Origin: Plasmodiophora brassicae
Taxonomy: Eukaryota > Endomyxa: Phytomyxea > Phytomyxea > Plasmodiophorida
Assembly (NCBI GenBank): GCA_036867785.1
Contig: CP145425.1
Coordinates: 372,001 to 436,000 of the forward strand
DNA length: 64,000 nucleotides
Reading direction: 5' to 3'
Positions 55,101-64,000 of the stretch are shown here, one piece after another. Made by a program: the position numbers and the translations under genes. The notes below the pieces were generated by a model. That model had not been told where the DNA came from and searched no databases. It was given only the letters and a program-made list of their open reading frames with translations. Position 1 is the first letter of the stretch; each line of letters begins with the position of its first letter.

Positions 55101-55814
55101 TGACGCGTTGAGGGACTCCAAGTTTCTGGCCAGAACCGGGGCCGCCGCGTCGAACAATGGGTACACGACGTCAATATCAACGCTGGCGACAACATGGTCA
55201 AGAATTGCGACGACGCCGCTGGACCTGTTCTCGAAGGAATGTATGTTGGACAGTGTAACGTCCATGACTTGCCGCGATATCAAGGGGTATTTCCGTTCGA
55301 TCACACGGGTAAGGCGATCCAATTGCACGTCGTCGAGCGTCGGAACGGCAGGGATGATTGCAGAGATGCAAGATCGGAGCAGCGACGACGTAAAAAAACT
55401 AAATGCTAGGCTTTCCGAGACGATACACGCAAGGTCTAGGAGCCTATTCGCATCAATGTTCCGAACCTCGCGCATGACGGACACGACGGCTTCGATGATG
55501 AGATTGTCGATGCCTGGAATATGAGCCCGGGTGCGGACGAAGGCAAGATGGTCGATCTTGTCAGATGCTGATAATGCTGCCAACTTCCACTGTAAGGCGT
55601 TTGCAACCTGGGAAGGAGACACGACCGTCGCAAGCGATCTCCGCAAGGAGCTCAATTGAGCGTGGTCGTCCAGCGCGATGACCAGTTGTTCGATCGTCAG
55701 CCGCTCCAGCCGCGTCAGGACGTCATCATTACGTGCGGTGTCGTGCATTGACTCAGCTGGGATGGTGCAAACCAGGACAAGGACGCCCCAGCACCCACTC
55801 CATAGAACACGCAT
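52188..55814 (-). CDS. Giant secreted or surface ankyrin protein, single exon
   Basis: The frame opens at 55853, but the ATG at 55814 gives a classic signal peptide (MRVLWSGCWGVLVLVCTIPA) and is preferred; about 1,208 residues follow without introns. The N-terminal 600 residues are helical repeats of unknown family (LLDLACIVSESLAFSF, KMMLLYARVGVGPIV). From about residue 700 there are ankyrin repeats, best seen in VDAQDYKGQTPLHLAADNGR and IDAIDRQGRTALHLAADSGR. A final hydrophobic helix (AIVVGCIILIIIGIFIYRF) near the C-terminus suggests a membrane anchor. It could be a surface or host-directed protein; that is inference. Confidence 0.8.
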   Translation of the reverse strand: MRVLWSGCWGVLVLVCTIPAESMHDTARNDDVLTRLERLTIEQLVIALDDHAQLSSLRRSLATVVSPSQVANALQWKLAALSASDKIDHLAFVRTRAHIPGIDNLIIEAVVSVMREVRNIDANRLLDLACIVSESLAFSFFTSSLLRSCISAIIPAVPTLDDVQLDRLTRVIERKYPLISRQVMDVTLSNIHSFENRSSGVVAILDHVVASVDIDVVYPLFDAAAPVLARNLESLNASEVAKMMLLYARVGVGPIVPPGTPITTDVYWADLTLLFPDLPRQIVGGHQRITRNVSGLFDTIVQWALLHSAELSIDDVAKLLISFRRARRESAVLLGHFAPQIERRLLPGDVDVETRCMLAIAYRNEATVPGNLDFDPSWDQDDDVRIQRRVVYRLVPFLRTSKIPLIVSSAEFALLRYRYAIISEVVRVRATEFGYLSCRHMAKLIAIFVRHGYTDHFGFVREVIIEMMTGTLWARKNLADLVDALVTLAESGVNASMLYDVFTMALFRDVGFIDPVSTSRIMYAFALVDLPRYAIGLLPLLVNVTFDGLSPHMITNLNSWRMVMPDEEYDDIMADYPGALADLFNRCFHWVRGQPPMDGARRCPRTGCIIDAVVDESTVLVVYKWKNDPIARLRHRCLARHGWVVKLRHFGGSGENLDVQVEKWDALHHAVGRGVHARVDAVLRGFKRQCDEVSTWTPMHTLAQFGRGDTRELIDRLKFLFSPDAETLDGQSPLDVARVNNHRDVADALVQAGGSPGSAPKLHLISLPERPNAPTLSLYVRQRCRRGPRETFLQSFRQIDSRPLTSRMESALHFVVRHEADIGTVEGTTEALVVAGVSVHALDVDRRTVLHEVARRGCSENLVGFLIEHGALVDAQDYKGQTPLHLAADNGRREVVNRLLDRGAHIDAIDRQGRTALHLAADSGRLDVIDILIQRGANDTVVDSQGCQPVDVVMDERARSFLSNAIRERHSAPRQCEIAVTPGESGRNYGDGFSTPDNALSGFAGHRDRQPAALGRLSDVRADSSTSHPGNSSDILQALTPASLLVNGTGRHSTGDVVAQLSKWTQYVIIGGSLHFIAAGAWARYRPTSPTTPARSTRNTLLTGASVAAGAAIGVAARHIHRHLSSRTKTVPPHRRIQQPRTIPVPWGAIVVGCIILIIIGIFIYRFTGDDDPCVGVCFSLHNISNVWYRFRVMVGRPPRRHASRFRS

Positions 55815-56125
55815 GGTGGCACTGATCCTGAAACCGCGCGCTATTTCCGTCATGACTCATGAGGTCTGACGACGAGACGAGCGGGGACGCGGACACCGCC
55901 TTTTTTGCGCAGGTCTATTTTGGGGTGGGGCACAGTGGCCACTGCCTGAGGCTGCATGCATGCGCGTCGCGCGGAGTTCGCGGCATTGCATGGAAACCGG
56001 CAGTATTTACGTTGAAGACGAGCGTTGTCGCTCATGCATGATGTCGACCCTCTCCCCTGATTCAGCGATTTCCAAAAGCACGTCGAGCGAGTTGATAGGC
56101 CGCCACATTGCAGTAGCGTTTTAGG
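55815..56125. other. Upstream intergenic stretch
   Basis: No supported gene; upstream side of the giant ankyrin gene. Confidence 0.35.
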
Positions 56126-57301
56126 TTGCGTCCCCACACTTGCCTGCGCGGACGTGGCGTCGAGATGCTCTTCTCAACTGCGCCCGCGTGTCGACGATAT
56201 TCTCGCTTGGCGAACGCGACGACTTCGGGACCCGATCAGTGCCGCTATTGCCGGGTTCCCGTTGGTCGACGAGCAATGCCCCGATGGCGCGCCGTTCGAC
56301 GAAGGACGCGAACAGGTCCAGGAGCAGCAACAAGAGCAGGAGCAGGAACAGGTGGTGTCGGGCTGCGTCTTAAGTGCATGGATCACAAACAACTGACAGG
56401 ACGTGTAGGACGTTTGCGTTGATGATCCGTCGCCCCTGCAGACCGATGTGTCTTCGTATCGCGATGAATTCCTGGGTCAGGTTCGAGGCGACGGGAATCG
56501 CCGCCAGTTGCGACGCCTGAACGACATCGTCTGCAACGCCGTTTGTTTCCACGCCCGGGGCAAGAACATTCCGGTCCCGAAGGGTGTGGACAAAATGTTC
56601 CATCCCGACATCTTCGTGACGGATCGCTTCAGTTAGAGTCGGATGATGCGGTCTAGCTCGGATGAGGACAAATACCCTGTCAGCTCGTACCGGAAGACGC
56701 CATTCCAGGTCATTGTTCGTGCGAGGCAGGCAGACGGGTCCATTCATCCCGGCGACGTCTCCGCATCCTGGCGTCTATCGAGGAGCTCAACTTGGTGCAT
56801 CAGGAACTGGCGAACACGCGAGGGCTGTTGAACAGCGAATCCACGCTGGTCTTCACGGTGACGCCCAGCAATGAGGACAGTCTGCCGGATATCCCGCTCG
56901 ACCCGTCATTACGGGAGCACCTCAAGCGCCTTCTGGCGGATGTCAACTTGTACCATGGGTCATTGTCGGTCATGGACAACAATGAGTGGATCGTCGTGCG
57001 TAACGCGGCCCTGGATGGCACTGTGGATGCCTTCTGGTACTATTACCGGAAAATGCTGGACACGTGCACGATTCTGTTTCACTCGCACCGCCCTGACGTC
57101 TTACTCAAGCAATGGTTCCCGCGTGCTGGGGCCGACGTGTCTGTTGCGGTCCGGCCGAGACCAGCGGTGGTAAAGAAGAACGGTATGATTGTCAGGCGCA
57201 GACGCCCAGATTCATGGCGCAGCGTTATAGCCACCGCCAGCGAACGTCCACGATACGCCAAGTCACCGGCTGCCCATGCAATAAACCCACGCCGCAAGTG
57301 A
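56126..57301 (+). CDS. Unrecognised multi-exon protein
   Basis: Coding-like pieces occur in sequence: a Gln/Glu-rich exon (EQVQEQQQEQEQEQ, ending at a likely donor near 56349), a piece with DVSSYRDEFLGQVRGDGNRR and ARGKNIPVPKGVDKMFH, and a last long exon with LVHQELANTRGLLNSESTLV, LREHLKRLLADVNLYHGSLS and a basic end (MIVRRRRPDSWR) to the stop at 57301. Phases of the two middle junctions could not be settled. No known domain was recognised. A role cannot be proposed. Confidence 0.42.
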
Positions 57302-57831
57302 TCGTTCATGTGAAGATAGGGATACACCCGGGGGACGTCGCGATCGTTTGGCGGACGGTGGATCGATGACGTCGCTGAGCAGCTGGGGACCCGGGGGCGA
57401 CGTCACTGCCCTCGACCAGCGAGAGGCGCCCCGCCCTGCACCGATAGCGGCCGACGTTGCCGTTCGGTGCCCTGCTGACGACAGGAGGACCTGCAGGGCC
57501 GCTGTACGAGCGTGTCGACAACGTATGCTTGTACGGAACGGTTCTGGTTGTGGCGATACCCCGGCAGGGATGCAGGCGGCGGTTCGACGGCCAGGCAGGC
57601 GTTCGCCTGCCGACCGCCGACAACAGGCGATGGGCGCCGCCGCCCTGCTGGATGATTTGCAGGGCAGGCAGGCGCCGCTCGACATGCAGACGGGGAGCTC
57701 GGAGACGCCCTTGGTTGGTCGGCCCACCATCATCGATGCAGGGTGCTGGGTCAGGGGGAGGGGCGCACGATCGATTACAGCAGTCGACAGGCAACCTGGA
57801 CGTTGCGTCAATCAGAGTAGCAGGTCGGAGC

Positions 57832-59135
<1,304 letters not shown>

Positions 59136-59140
<5 letters not shown>

Positions 59141-59762
59141 GACGAACTCAACCTCATGAGACATTGCCATGAGAATGATGTCGTGATAGAGTATGTTACC
59201 AGGATTACCTGTGATTCCACCTAGATGCGCCTCAGATGTTGGCCGATCACAATGTTGCGTTCGCGGTTGTAGCCAGCGTGATTGGCCGTCTCGAGAACCA
59301 GTCTGCATCCGATGTCCGAGCTTGTGAGCCTCAGTAACCGAATACGCCGTCTGCAAGATGCCGTCGAAGAACGTCGCCTCGTTGTGAGCTTCGCGGAACA
59401 GAAACGGTTCGACGACGTCTTCTTCAGCGAGTGGGCCGACGGTCCGGATGCTGTACACCCACAAGGGCAGGCGGCCGCGCAGTGGGTTGTCGTCCATAAC
59501 AGATTCTGCTATGCCAATCAGTAATGACGATGTCGTCTTGATGCGGTAGACAGCGTTCTGCATCAGGCCCCTGTCACGTGATACGTAGGCTCTCCCGGGT
59601 TTGTTTAAACCCTGTTACGCCGGCTATGCGCCCCATTAACAGGACCGCTGCGTTGAGTGCGCCTCTGAACACGAATTATTACTTAGTTGATGAATCGACA
59701 CGAGAAACGCAATGATAATGCATCGCACTTACAGCTGCGCAAAGCCGATAGGCGTGTCCAGG
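59136..59762. other. Unassigned stretch
   Basis: A minus-strand piece with RLPLWVYSIRTVGPLAEEDV looks coding (about 59260-59500) but has no recognisable family, start or end. It may be a gene fragment. Confidence 0.3.
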
Positions 59763-60245
59763 TCAGCAAAAGCGTCTGTCATGAATCATGATGATCCAAC
59801 CTTGCTCCGTGGACGACGTCGCGTGCGATTCTTGCGGAAGACCTTGCAGGTGTCGCTCCTTCGCATTCTCCTTCAGGAGCTCGCTGACGGCGACTGTCCA
59901 CTCGGAGCGCAAACACGTACAGTAAGACGATACGTGCAGCGTCCTATATACGAGGTCGACGTGCAGCTGGTTCACATACTGCTTGATGGTGTCGCTCTTT
60001 CGCTTGACGGTCGTCCGGACCCATGCGAAAATTCGGCGCAACTGGTCGCTGCCAGCCTCGGCGCGGACGGTCGTCGTATGACAACGGTGCTGGCCTGCCT
60101 GCGTCACGAAGTCAGGACCAATGCCCACACTACCATATTGCAGGTTGCACACACCTTCGCGACGTTCGGCCGCTTCCAGGAAATCGTCCAACTTGGTACG
60201 CGCCGTCCTGAACGTTTTGGGACGTTTTGACCGCGACGGTGGCAC
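59763..60245 (-). CDS. Hypothetical basic protein
   Basis: The frame opens at 60245 with MPPSRSKRPKTFRTARTKLD and runs 160 codons. The basic N-terminus and the helical segment SDTIKQYVNQLHVDLVYRTL resemble DNA-binding or transposon-encoded proteins, but no family could be named. Confidence 0.35.
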   Translation of the reverse strand: MPPSRSKRPKTFRTARTKLDDFLEAAERREGVCNLQYGSVGIGPDFVTQAGQHRCHTTTVRAEAGSDQLRRIFAWVRTTVKRKSDTIKQYVNQLHVDLVYRTLHVSSYCTCLRSEWTVAVSELLKENAKERHLQGLPQESHATSSTEQGWIIMIHDRRFC

Positions 60246-60857
60246 GGCGCGTTGGGATTCAGGACCATCTTGCCGTCCTCAGCCCATGAAATCATCGGTA
60301 ATGGTTCTGGGGCATCACGCTTTCCATTCATCGTTGCTGATGGACACAACACCCGTTCGTTGGTCTGATATACCTGCGAATGTTTTGTTGTGAGCCCCCC
60401 AGCCTGTCGCAGCCCGGTCCCCATCTGGACGGTGCCCGACAATGAGGCAGCGTCAACGTCGCGAATGGAGCCCATCCAGACAACCAGGAAATTGTGATTG
60501 GGAACCACAAGGTCGCGCTGCCACCATACACGTGTGCTCAGTCAGCGCTGTTACACATAACGACGGGCTGGCCACAGCAACCAGTGCCAGGATAAACCGA
60601 ATTTATGGGTATCCCGTAGGTATCCCGCGCGCCATCCCGTGTCTGGCCGATTTACGTACAGTAACGTGCCATGGTCGCTCTGTGAGACTGTGACCCCGAC
60701 GACGCGGAGACCCGAGTCGGTGTAATGTGTAACGTGACGCCCGCTTTGACGCGTTGTCGTCCGCTGAGTCGACGCCCCAGCGTCATTCTGCCCGTCTGGC
60801 TGGTCGGCTGCTGGTCGAACGTCGAGCCTGAGTGTGTTCACTATCAACGTCGACAGT
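60246..60857. other. Unassigned stretch
   Basis: No supported gene on either strand; short frames only. Confidence 0.3.
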
Positions 60858-61190
60858 ATGGACAACAGTATGGGCAGATGGTCGGACGAGGACGAGTACG
60901 ACTCGCCGGGCCCAGCTGCTGATTATATCGGCTCGCCGTGCCCAGCTGTTGCACGGCGCGACGACTTCGCCACTTTGCGTTCCATCATCCTGGCGCAGGG
61001 GGACGAACGCCTTGCCCAGCAGGAGGGCGTCTCCACGCGTAACATCAAGGAACGGCGACTGCGAGCCACGCCCTACGCGCCGCATTTCATCGATATCAAC
61101 CACTGTGCGGCGGCACAACCAGCTGGCATCGATACGACTCGATGCCGCTTTCGCGCTCCCAATAGGAAAACCATATATGCAGAAACTTGA
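60858..61190 (+). CDS. Small acidic hypothetical protein
   Basis: The ATG at 60858 starts MDNSMGRWSDEDEYDSPGP and a helical part follows (DDFATLRSIILAQGDERLAQ). Codon use is G/C-ending up to about 61125. The last 20 codons lie in a hairpin-forming inverted repeat (61133..61263), so the natural C-terminus may have been altered by that sequence. Confidence 0.42.
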   Translation: MDNSMGRWSDEDEYDSPGPAADYIGSPCPAVARRDDFATLRSIILAQGDERLAQQEGVSTRNIKERRLRATPYAPHFIDINHCAAAQPAGIDTTRCRFRAPNRKTIYAET

Positions 61191-61263
61191 CCGTGCAGGG
61201 CGTACAATCCTCGTTGCATATATGACTTGCCTATTGGGAACGCGAAAGCGGCATCGAGTCGTA
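61133..61263. repeat. Hairpin-forming inverted repeat
   Basis: A 34-bp arm (61133..61166, beginning TACGACTCGATGCCGC) is matched by an inverted arm at 61230..61263 with one mismatch. A second inner pair, CATATATGC (61172..61180) and GCATATATG (61216..61224), is nested inside. Directly repeated AAACTTGA-C/T-CGTGCAGG units occur at about 61182 and 61270. Confidence 0.85.
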
Positions 61264-61354
61264 CCTAATGAAACTTGATCGTGCAGGACGTGCATTCTGC
61301 CCAGCGGATCGTCTTGGGAATGTGTTGCGCAGCACGAATTCGCTGCAGGCATTT

Positions 61355-62999
61355 CTAGAACGATGATAACTGTATTAGACGGGGTGGGAGTCTTCTGAAC
61401 AGACGGAACCGATCGAGAAGGCGGACGACCTGTTCCGACATGTTGCCCGTGGATGGCCGGTCGACAGATCCATGTCGGAATAGGAAGGCGTCCGTCTGGA
61501 TGTGGTTCCATTGCCAAGCGTCGCCTTCGTCTGCGGCCTTGTCATCGGCTACCCTGGCGACCGGCTCGATGACCGCCAATGACATCGACGCGATGACGAC
61601 TAGGTAGCAGGCACCGGCCATTATCTCTGTCACTAGTACGAACGGTCAGCGGCACGTCGGCACCGAAGACGAACGACACCGACCTTCGTTAAAGTAGTCG
61701 AGGTGTGGTATTAGTTCAATTTGGAAGCAGAACGCGAACCGGTAGACATCCATGAACGACTGAAGGAGAAGAACGGTACCACTGGCCAGGACCAGGTTGA
61801 TCTGCAGGCGACGGTCGCAGACGAGTTCGTCCGTCCAGCGGACGGCCATGATGTTCACAGTCGTCATTAATGTTTTCCTGATGAATCGGGCCCGCAACAG
61901 CAGCGTCAGTGATGCGCAGACCATGGCGAACGCCACAATGGCGTTCCCGACAGCGATCGACCGCTCGTATGGACGGGATCGCAGCAGTGGTATCATGACC
62001 ATTGCCCAGTTGACAACGACCAGGACGATTAGCATGACAACCAGGGCCATGGTGGAACACAGCCAAGTCGGATCGCTACCGCAAAGACGGTTCGCGACTC
62101 TCGTAGTCGTTACCGCCAACAGCACTGCAGCCAAGAGGATCCTGACCACCACGAGTTAACGCTACGTTGTGGGACATCCGAAATCCGACGAACCATATCA
62201 TGGTAACTGAAGGCAATGCCGAGAACGAAACGATGAAGGCGACTGCAGGCACTCGGTGAGAAACGGCATTCGCCAGCCAGTTCGCGATCTGGGTCGTTGC
62301 AGACAGCATCAGGCAGACGATGATCCAGACGTCGGTCCCGTCCCCGTGGCGGTAACGCGGCCCCCGAGCGATTCGCCACATCCATCGCACCATGGAAATC
62401 AGCAGGAATAGGTTCCCGATGCACAACGCGGAACAGTAGACTCGGTATCCCAGCGACCGATACATCAGACGGACAGCATTGCGGTCATCTGACCTGATCT
62501 TTGCATAATCACCTGGATGCGCCTGGGTCGGGACCCATAAGAAAGACGTCACACAGAGCGCGGTGCAACGCGAACCCACCTGAAGGTGATCACGAATTCG
62601 CATGCCGTCCCGTGCACTAACCTCCACGACAGGGACGTCGGGTGTCCTTGTACCGCGGGCCATCGCGTGGAAGAACGTTGACAAGCGACCCAGGGAGGGC
62701 GGGCCCTGGACCACGATACCGGCGCATTTGGCATTGCTGCAGGAACGCATGTACCGGAGAATCGAGGCGACCACATCGGCGTCGGGTACAACAAACATGA
62801 CGCAGTCGCAAGCGCCGGACCGGCAAACGCCAACGGTAAGGCATCCCTCGACGTCGAACTGGTCGGCGTCGTTCCGCAGGAAGGCCGGCGAATTGACTGT
62901 CAGGGCGTGATCGCCGGTGCCGACTTCCAATGCAGCGGCGATGGCCTGAAGAAGGCCGGCATGCGCGGTCAGCAGCAGCGCCGAGCAGCATGGCCGCAT
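61355..62999 (-). CDS. Seven-TM receptor with secreted-type N-terminal domain
   Basis: Three exons with 52- and about 51-bp introns start at the ATG at 62999 with a signal peptide (MRPCCSALLLTAHAGLLQAI). An extracellular domain of roughly 190 residues with paired Cys follows (VGVCRSGACDCVMFVVPD, SCSNAKCAGIVVQGPP). Seven hydrophobic helices come next, for example IGNLFLLISMVRWMW, ALVVMLIVLVVVNWAMVMIP, LVLASGTVLLLQSFMDVYRF and GACYLVVIASMSLAVIEPV, and a short cytosolic tail. The layout fits a ligand-sensing GPCR-like receptor, but sequence similarity to a named class was not recognised. Confidence 0.65.
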
Positions 63000-63303
63000 C
63001 TGATCTGCCTGACCCGTTGCTGTCGAGGCTGCCGCTGACGGATGCCGTCCAGCGGCGGGCCGGGGCACAGAAATAGTGCCCCGGCCACAGTCACGCCAAA
63101 TTCGCACGCGGCGTCCGCCCGACGTTCCTGTCACAGACTCTCGCACGATATCTGCAGATTCGAGCGTCGCACGATTCGTTACGTGCTGTGCGCGTGTCGT
63201 ACTGCTGCAGTGCGCGCCGGTAGCGTAACGAGGATCCGAAGATCGCCTACAGCGACGAGTAGTCTGCCAGGACCGAGCAGGAGTTCTTCATTCAGAAAAA
63301 GCG
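63000..63303. promoter_or_regulatory. Divergent upstream region
   Basis: The 304 bp separate the starts of the seven-TM receptor and the chitin-binding protein. No recognisable promoter motif. Confidence 0.3.
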
Positions 63304-63825
63304 ATGTCGTCGTCGACAATGCTAGCGATCGTGGTGCTGGCCGCCGCCTTTGTTTCCCTGGGTGATGCTGAGTGCACGGCGCCGCCGCGGGCGGATGGCC
63401 AATGCGGCTATCGCCATGGGAACGCGTCCTGTCTGGTGCCCAACGCGTGTTGCTCCGACTACGGCTGGTACGCAGGGCATATACGCGTCTCGTGGGTCGC
63501 GTGCTAAGTATTCGCGCAGGTGCGGTGTCGATGAGTACCATTGCAACTGGAGGTCGGAATGTGCCCCGGACATGGCCAAGACGCAATCGCTTCCGCAGCC
63601 GGCGACGGGGCCATGCCGTACCGCGCCTCGCGACGATATGCGCTGTGGCCCGGATTTCGGCAATGCGGCCTGCCACGCCGCCGGCCAGTGCTGCAGTCAG
63701 TACGGCTGGTAATACGCGCCTCGTACAACAACCGATCGCCCTGCCGTCCTCTGACGCGTCATAGGTGCGGATCGGACGCCGATCACTGCAACGTGCACTC
63801 GGTGTGCCCTGCGAAGGCCCTGTGA
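63304..63825 (+). CDS. Secreted chitin-binding protein, two CBM18 modules
   Basis: Three exons (63304..63467, 63520..63708, 63765..63825) encode about 137 residues. A signal peptide (MLAIVVLAAAFVSLGDA) is followed by two hevein-like CBM18 modules: GQCGYRHGNASCLVPNACC then SDYGWCGVDEYHCN, and MRCGPDFGNAACHAAGQCC then SQYGWCGSDADHCN. The eight Cys and the aromatic binding residues are present. Such modules bind chitin, either in the parasite's own wall or spores, or shield fragments from host receptors. Both introns (52 and 56 bp) interrupt the same Trp codon of each module in the same phase. Confidence 0.9.
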
Positions 63826-64000
63826 ACCGTGTTTCACGGCGATTATTTAGCATAATTAGTAAAATAGCAAGGAGGCTGTCGGTCCCCATTCCATAGGATT
63901 CGTCTGCGCACGGCAGGCAGACGCGGTATTGGACCGATTTGCGCGCAGCCGACGCGTTTTGGTCAAGCGCAATGGGCGACGAAGACGCCGAGGACGACAT
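63826..64000 (-). CDS. Possible start of a neighbouring gene
   Basis: An ATG at the very edge (64000) opens MSSSASSSPIALDQNASAAR on the minus strand and stays open past 63850. With no further sequence it cannot be told from a chance frame; a hydrophobic stretch (LLAILLIMLNN) follows. Confidence 0.2.

Overview
The window looks like nuclear DNA of a small-genome, intron-dense eukaryotic protist. GC content is high. Genes lie on both strands a few tens to hundreds of bases apart, and most are split by very short GT-AG introns (about 50-65 bp). The gene set points to a flagellated, chitin-associated parasite-like protist, best matched by a plasmodiophorid (Rhizaria, Phytomyxea; Plasmodiophora- or Spongospora-like): a SPEF1 flagellar protein, a secreted CBM18 chitin-binding protein, a secreted SKP1/BTB-ankyrin protein, a CR-type (crinkler-class) nuclease-kinase, and multi-TM receptors. 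The species assignment is inference; no rRNA or tRNA was recognised.

Layout. 1-6.5 kb: EF-hand fragment, LEA2-like membrane protein, secreted Cys-rich protein, Harbinger-type transposase, Ser/Arg-rich acidic protein, coiled-coil RING protein and a four-TM protein. 6.8-17.7 kb: NDC80, HAAO (quinolinate/NAD synthesis), a TTC3/DZIP3-like zinc protein, an acidic RING protein, SPEF1, and a seven-TM receptor fused to a degenerate kinase. 17.9-23.4 kb: poorly resolved coding pieces, an inverted duplication and a family of palindromic mini-elements, around a secreted BTB-ankyrin gene. 23.5-26 kb: an intronless nuclease plus kinase gene. 26.2-33.3 kb: a very large myosin joined to a formin GBD/FH3-like armadillo tail. 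33.3-47.9 kb: GT25-like glycosyltransferase, BUB1/Mad3 checkpoint kinase, transposase remnant, PPR protein, PRELI protein, a CH-domain plus mitochondrial-carrier gene, an unknown helical protein and a DPP8/9-like peptidase. 47.9-52.2 kb: a repeat-rich stretch with an inverted duplication, a Helitron remnant, small tandem repeats and dispersed direct repeats. 52.2-64 kb: a giant secreted ankyrin protein, poorly defined genes, a nested inverted duplication carrying a 214-base G homopolymer, a seven-TM receptor and the CBM18 protein.

Functional links. NDC80 and BUB1 are outer-kinetochore and spindle-checkpoint partners. PRELI, carrier and PPR proteins point to mitochondria. The ankyrin/BTB, CBM18, Cys-rich and CR-type proteins fit a host-interaction toolkit. 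Exon models were built by hand from frame continuity, GT-AG signals and remembered family alignments, so exon ends carry some uncertainty.
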